From Candidatus Thioglobus sp. (GTDB lineage Bacteria > Pseudomonadota > Gammaproteobacteria > PS1 > Pseudothioglobaceae), in contig DTUI01000044.1 in NCBI GenBank assembly GCA_012964205.1, positions 2,721 through 40,012 of the forward strand: a DNA stretch of 37,292 bases, given 5' to 3'. The first letter of the stretch is position 1. The number at the start of each line of letters is the position of its first letter. This document shows positions 32,734 through 37,292 of this stretch, one piece after another. The position numbers and the translations under genes are program-made. The notes beneath the pieces are model-generated. The model saw only the letters and a list, made by a program, of their open reading frames with translations. It was not told where the DNA came from and did no database searches.

Positions 32734-33825
32734 ATGGGATTTAAATGTGGCATAGTTGGACTACCTAACGTTGGAAAATCAACTTTATTTAATGCACTAA
32801 CTCAAGCGGGCATCGCATCGGAAAACTACCCGTTCTGCACCATTGAACCGAATGTTGGCATTGTTCCTATCAATGACAAGCGTCTTGAAGAGCTAGCTAA
32901 GATTGTTAGCCCTGAAAAAATCCTACCAACAACAATGGAATTTGTTGATATTGCCGGCCTGGTTGAAGGCGCATCAAAAGGCGAAGGCCTGGGCAATCAA
33001 TTCTTAACTAATATCCGTGAAACGGATGCCATTGTTCATGTAGTACGATGTTTTGAAGACGATGACATTATTCATGTTGCTGGCAAAATATCTCCTCTAG
33101 ATGATATTGAAATCATCAATACAGAGCTCGTATTAGCCGACCTTGACGTCGTTGAAAAACTCATGCAAAAAGCTCTTAAGAATACAAAATCTGGCCAAAA
33201 AGACGGCATTCCACTTAGGGAATTATTAGAGCGAATCTTACCAGTTTTGGAAGAGGGTCATAGTATTAGAAGCCTGGACTTTCACGAAGACGAATTAAAA
33301 TTGTTGCGTGGCTTTCAATTGCTCACTATTAAGCCAGTTTTGTACATGGCCAACGTCAGTGAAAGCGGATTTACAAATAACCCGCACCTGGATGTAGTAG
33401 AAAAATTTGCCAAAGATGAGGGCTCTGAAGTAGTGGCAATTTGTGCAGATATTGAGGCAGAAATCGCAGAGCTTGATGCTGATGAAAAGCAAGATTTTTT
33501 AGATGAAATGGGCCAAACAGAATCTGGTCTTGACCGACTAATTAGTGCAGGATATACATTGCTTGGCTTGCAAACTTACTTTACTGCTGGCGTTCAAGAG
33601 GTTCGCGCATGGACCATTAATATTGGTGATAGCGCACCACAAGCAGCGGGCAAAATCCATGGTGATTTTGAAAAAGGCTTTATCCGTGCTGAAACCATTA
33701 GTTATGACGACTTTATTGAATTTTCTGGCGAGAAAGGCGCCAAAGAGGCTGGAAAATTGCGCTCTGAAGGCAAGGAATACATTGTACAAGATGGCGATGT
33801 GGTACACTTCTTATTCAATGTTTAA
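32734..33825 (+). CDS. ychF: Redox-regulated ATPase YchF
   Basis: 363 aa; [63 protein letters not shown]. Confidence 0.98.
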   Translation: MGFKCGIVGLPNVGKSTLFNALTQAGIASENYPFCTIEPNVGIVPINDKRLEELAKIVSPEKILPTTMEFVDIAGLVEGASKGEGLGNQFLTNIRETDAIVHVVRCFEDDDIIHVAGKISPLDDIEIINTELVLADLDVVEKLMQKALKNTKSGQKDGIPLRELLERILPVLEEGHSIRSLDFHEDELKLLRGFQLLTIKPVLYMANVSESGFTNNPHLDVVEKFAKDEGSEVVAICADIEAEIAELDADEKQDFLDEMGQTESGLDRLISAGYTLLGLQTYFTAGVQEVRAWTINIGDSAPQAAGKIHGDFEKGFIRAETISYDDFIEFSGEKGAKEAGKLRSEGKEYIVQDGDVVHFLFNV

Positions 33826-33854
33826 TCCACTTATTAAAGACATTTGCTAACGTT

Positions 33855-35393
33855 ATGATATCTAAAAAGAACACCAAATTATTACTTATTCTAGATGGCT
33901 GGGGCCACTCTGATACCGTTGAAAATAACGCCATCGCCTTGGCAAAAACACCAGTTTGGGATCGGCTCAACAATCAGTTTGAGCACTCTCTTATTCTGAC
34001 TAGTGGCAAACAGGTTGGACTCCCAGGTGAGCAAATGGGTAACTCTGAGGTTGGTCATTTAAATCTAGGTGCTGGTCGAGTTGTTAAGCAGGCATATACT
34101 CGCATCCACAATGAGATTGCTAATGGTGATTTTTACAGAAATCCGGTATTAAGAAACTCGCTAGAATACGCTGAGGAAAACAACAAGGCTGTACACATCA
34201 TGGGGCTTTTGTCTGATGGTGGCGTACACTCACATGAAGAACAAATTCACGGCATGCTTAAAATGGTTAGTAAGTACGACTGTCAAAATGTTTACCTACA
34301 TATATTTACCGATGGTCGTGATTGCGCCCAAAAGAGTGCTAAGCAGTATATACAGCGCTTAGAAGACAAAATCACTGAAATAGGCACCGGTGAAATCGCT
34401 TCAATTATTGGCCGATATTTTTCATTAGATAGAGATAATCGCTGGTCTCGAGTGCGTTGTGCGTATGAATTAATCTCACAAGGAAAGTCTAAATTTTTGG
34501 CTAAAACAGCACTAGAAGCTATCGATCAAGCTTATGAGCGTGGTGAAACTGATGAGTTTATTCAGTCCACAACCATTAATTCGCCTACGTCAATCAATAA
34601 AGGTGATGTACTTATATTTATGAATTATCGTGCAGATCGAGCACGTCAAATTACTCAAGCCTTCACTGATGAAAATTTCCAAGGATTTTCACGAGGCACC
34701 TTTGTGCCGACTCAATTCATCTGTCTGACAGAATACAAAAAAGATTTTAACTTGCCAGTGGCCTATCCACCTACAAAGCTTAATAACGTTTTAGGAAAAT
34801 ATTTGGCAAATCTAGGCATGACTCAGTTGAGAATTGCCGAAACTGAAAAATATGCTCACGTTACGTTCTTTCTGAATGGCGGCGTTGAACGTCCATTTAA
34901 TGGTGAAGATCGAGTTCTTATTCCTTCACCTGATGTTGCCACTTACGACCTACAGCCTGAAATGAGTGCTTTTGAATTAACAGATAAATTAGTTGAAAAC
35001 ATTGAGAGTCAAAAATACGATTTAATTATCTGTAACTTTGCTAATACGGATATGGTTGGACATTCAGGCAAGCTTGATGCTGCCATTAAAGCGGTTGAAG
35101 CGGTTGACACTTGTCTTGGTATTATTCATCAAGCAGTTAAAATAACTGACGCTGAAATACTTATTACGGCAGACCATGGAAACGTTGAGCAAATGGTTAA
35201 CCCAGAGACCCATGAAGTACATACAGCACATACCAACAATCCTGTACCATTAATTTTTGTCAGCTCAAGAGAAGCCAGTATTGCACCACCATGTGAGGGC
35301 TCTCTTTCTGATATTGCACCAACATTACTAGCAATGATGGATATTGAGCAACCAACCGAAATGACTGGTAAATCATTACTGACTTTTAAGTAA
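33855..35393 (+). CDS. gpmI: 2,3-bisphosphoglycerate-independent phosphoglycerate mutase
   Basis: 512 aa; LLILDGWGHSD, GNSEVGHLNLGAGRVVKQ, ILITADHGNVEQMV. Confidence 0.98.
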   Translation: MISKKNTKLLLILDGWGHSDTVENNAIALAKTPVWDRLNNQFEHSLILTSGKQVGLPGEQMGNSEVGHLNLGAGRVVKQAYTRIHNEIANGDFYRNPVLRNSLEYAEENNKAVHIMGLLSDGGVHSHEEQIHGMLKMVSKYDCQNVYLHIFTDGRDCAQKSAKQYIQRLEDKITEIGTGEIASIIGRYFSLDRDNRWSRVRCAYELISQGKSKFLAKTALEAIDQAYERGETDEFIQSTTINSPTSINKGDVLIFMNYRADRARQITQAFTDENFQGFSRGTFVPTQFICLTEYKKDFNLPVAYPPTKLNNVLGKYLANLGMTQLRIAETEKYAHVTFFLNGGVERPFNGEDRVLIPSPDVATYDLQPEMSAFELTDKLVENIESQKYDLIICNFANTDMVGHSGKLDAAIKAVEAVDTCLGIIHQAVKITDAEILITADHGNVEQMVNPETHEVHTAHTNNPVPLIFVSSREASIAPPCEGSLSDIAPTLLAMMDIEQPTEMTGKSLLTFK

Positions 35394-35426
35394 AATAAAC
35401 ATTAGAAATAAATTAAGGAAAAAAAT

Positions 35427-36101
35427 ATGAAACAAGAAAATTTTATTGCACCTTCGATTTTAGCGGCAGATTTTGCCAAGCTTGGAGAAGAGGTAGACAA
35501 CGTATTGCGTGATGGTGCAGATATCGTTCACTTTGACGTAATGGACAATCATTACGTACCAAACTTAACCATTGGTCCACTAGTATGTGAAGCGCTTAGA
35601 AACCACGGTGTAACAGCACCAATTGACGTGCATTTAATGGTCAAGCCTGTTGATAGACTAATCCCTGATTTTATCTCGGCCGGCGCTTCATACATTACTT
35701 TCCACCCTGAAGCATCTGAGCACATCGATAGAACATTAGCTATGATTCAAGAAGCGGGCTGTAAAGCAGGCTTAGTATTCAACCCTGCAACACCGTTGCA
35801 CGTACTTGAAAACGTAATGGACAAGCTAGACATGATTTTACTGATGTCAGTTAACCCAGGTTTTGGCGGACAATCATTCATTCCACAAACATTAGTAAAA
35901 TGTCGTCAAGTACGCGAACTAATTGATGCAAGTGGTAGAGATATTCGTCTAGAAATCGATGGTGGCGTAAAAATTGAAAATATCCGTGAAGTTGCAGAAG
36001 CTGGTGCAGATACTTTTGTTGCGGGTTCAGCAATTTTCAATACGGATAACTATAAAACTACAATTGATGCAATGCGTGCAGAATTAGCAAAGGCTAAGTA
36101 G
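35427..36101 (+). CDS. rpe: Ribulose-phosphate 3-epimerase
   Basis: 224 aa; [58 protein letters not shown]. Confidence 0.98.
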   Translation: MKQENFIAPSILAADFAKLGEEVDNVLRDGADIVHFDVMDNHYVPNLTIGPLVCEALRNHGVTAPIDVHLMVKPVDRLIPDFISAGASYITFHPEASEHIDRTLAMIQEAGCKAGLVFNPATPLHVLENVMDKLDMILLMSVNPGFGGQSFIPQTLVKCRQVRELIDASGRDIRLEIDGGVKIENIREVAEAGADTFVAGSAIFNTDNYKTTIDAMRAELAKAK

Positions 36102-36125
36102 TAAGCATTCCTACCACCTAAGTGC

Positions 36126-36154
36126 TTGATAGATCAGCACTAGTTCGGTATAAT
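36126..36154 (+). promoter_or_regulatory. Sigma70-type promoter for rpsB
   Basis: TTGATA (36126-36131), 17-bp spacer, TATAAT (36149-36154), about 200 bp upstream of the rpsB ATG. Confidence 0.75.
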
Positions 36155-36208
36155 TGCATCTTTTATGATTTTTACTTAGTATTAATATCTGAGAAAAAAT
36201 CAAATGTT

Positions 36209-36246
36209 GAGTTAGGCGCTTGTATATCAAGCGCCTAACTCGTTTT
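36209..36246 (+). terminator. 14-bp perfect hairpin in the rpsB leader (terminator/attenuator-like)
   Basis: GAGTTAGGCGCTTG-tatat-CAAGCGCCTAACTC followed by GTTTTAA. Confidence 0.6.
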
Positions 36247-36281
36247 AATGTATCACACAGCTCGACATAGCTATCAGGGTG

Positions 36282-36355
36282 CCCTTGTAAACAAGGGTTG
36301 ATTGTTAGGAGTTGTGGAAGGAAGTGTCACAAGACACTTCACCAACCCCATGGAG
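36282..36355 (+). promoter_or_regulatory. Structured rpsB 5' leader (candidate ribosomal S2 leader)
   Basis: Hairpins CCCTTG-taaa-CAAGGG (36282-36297) and GAAGTGTC-acaa-GACACTTC (36321-36340); GGGTTG (36295-36300) complementary to CAACCC (36343-36348) just upstream of the SD GGAG (36352-36355). Confidence 0.6.
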
Positions 36356-36363
36356 AAATAAAA

Positions 36364-37292
36364 ATGGCAAAAACGTCAATGAAAAAAATGCTTGAAGCAG
36401 GTGTACACTTTGGACACCGTTCACGCTTCTGGCACCCAAAAATGGATAAATACATCTACGGTACTCGTAACGGTGTTCATATCATTAACCTAGAAAAAAC
36501 ATTACCAATGTTTAACGATGTTCTTAATTTTGCATCAAAAACAGCTGCTGCTGGCGGTTCAATTCTTTTTGTTGGTACTAAGCGTGCAGCGACTGATATC
36601 ATGAAAGAAGAAGCAATTCGTTGTGGCATGCCTTACGTTAATCACCGCTGGTTAGGCGGCATGATGACAAACTACAAAACCATCAAAGCTTCAATCAAGC
36701 GTCTTAAAGATCTTGAGTTTTTAGCGGAAGACAATTTTGCACAGTTTGCTAAGAAAGAATCATTAATGATGACTCGTGAGATGGAAAAATTAGAGCGTAG
36801 TCTTGGTGGTATTAAAAATCTAGGTGGTATTCCTGATGTTGTATTCGTGATCGATATTGGTCATGAGAAAAATGCCATTGCAGAATCTAAAAAATTAGGC
36901 CTTCCAATTATCGGTATTGTTGATACAAATCACAATCCTGAAGGTATTGATTATGTTGTGCCAGGCAACGATGACTCTATTAGAGCGATCGGCTATTATG
37001 CAAGAGAAATTGCTAACTCAATTTTAGAAGCAAAAGCTGCTGCAGGTGCAACTCAAGTTAAGGCATCTGTTGCCAAGAAAAAGCCAGCTGCTAAGAAAGC
37101 TGAGACTACGACTGAAGCACCAGTAGTTGCTGAAAAAGCTGCTGAAAAGCCAGCTGCTAAGAAAGTTGAAGCTGCAGAGCCTTCAGTAGATCTTAATGCA
37201 ATGTTGAAAGCAGATTTAGTGACACTTGCAAAAGAAAAAGGTGTTGAAATCAATAGTAAAGACACTAAAGCTGACATTATTGCAAAGCTTGG
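36364..37292 (+). CDS. rpsB: 30S ribosomal protein S2 with C-terminal extension (3' end outside window)
   Basis: [47 protein letters not shown]..., then Lys/Ala/Glu linker and [33 protein letters not shown]. Absent from the ORF track because no stop lies inside the window. Confidence 0.98.
   Translation, partial: MAKTSMKKMLEAGVHFGHRSRFWHPKMDKYIYGTRNGVHIINLEKTLPMFNDVLNFASKTAAAGGSILFVGTKRAATDIMKEEAIRCGMPYVNHRWLGGMMTNYKTIKASIKRLKDLEFLAEDNFAQFAKKESLMMTREMEKLERSLGGIKNLGGIPDVVFVIDIGHEKNAIAESKKLGLPIIGIVDTNHNPEGIDYVVPGNDDSIRAIGYYAREIANSILEAKAAAGATQVKASVAKKKPAAKKAETTTEAPVVAEKAAEKPAAKKVEAAEPSVDLNAMLKADLVTLAKEKGVEINSKDTKADIIAKL

Noticed and set aside
33538-33850. ORFs 33538..33807 (-) and 33545..33850 (+) within ychF
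   Set aside because: Out-of-frame or antisense to intact ychF.

Overview
The window is an AT-rich, densely packed bacterial chromosome segment. Gene content (sulfide:quinone oxidoreductase, proton-type F1Fo ATP synthase, ubiE-ubiJ-ubiB) suggests a gammaproteobacterial sulfur oxidiser of the SUP05/Thioglobus/thiotrophic-symbiont kind; this is an inference from protein content only. Nearly all of it is housekeeping: topA-smg-dprA (minus), rpmH-rnpA-yidD-yidC, a TauD-like dioxygenase, ampD-kdsC, atpIBEFHAGDC (minus), sqr, recN-nadK (minus), grpE, adk, dsbD, aroQ-accB-accC, argC-erpA-citrate synthase, ubiE-ubiJ-ubiB, rplY-pth-ychF, gpmI-rpe, and rpsB (cut by the window end). I found no prophage, IS element, CRISPR array, tRNA/rRNA or defence island, and nothing that clearly qualifies as a new multi-gene system. 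The items most worth a second look are: (1) an S2 protein (rpsB) with a Lys/Ala-rich linker and a SAP/HeH/Rho-N-like C-terminal module, preceded by a long structured leader with a 14-bp perfect hairpin; (2) a perfect 30-bp in-frame tandem repeat encoding a KKATAKKAAP tail on a topA that lacks zinc fingers; (3) a DsbD with two tandem N-terminal domains; (4) two back-to-back hairpins between grpE and adk; (5) a probable decayed gene after kdsC; (6) an apparently leaderless ampD promoter.
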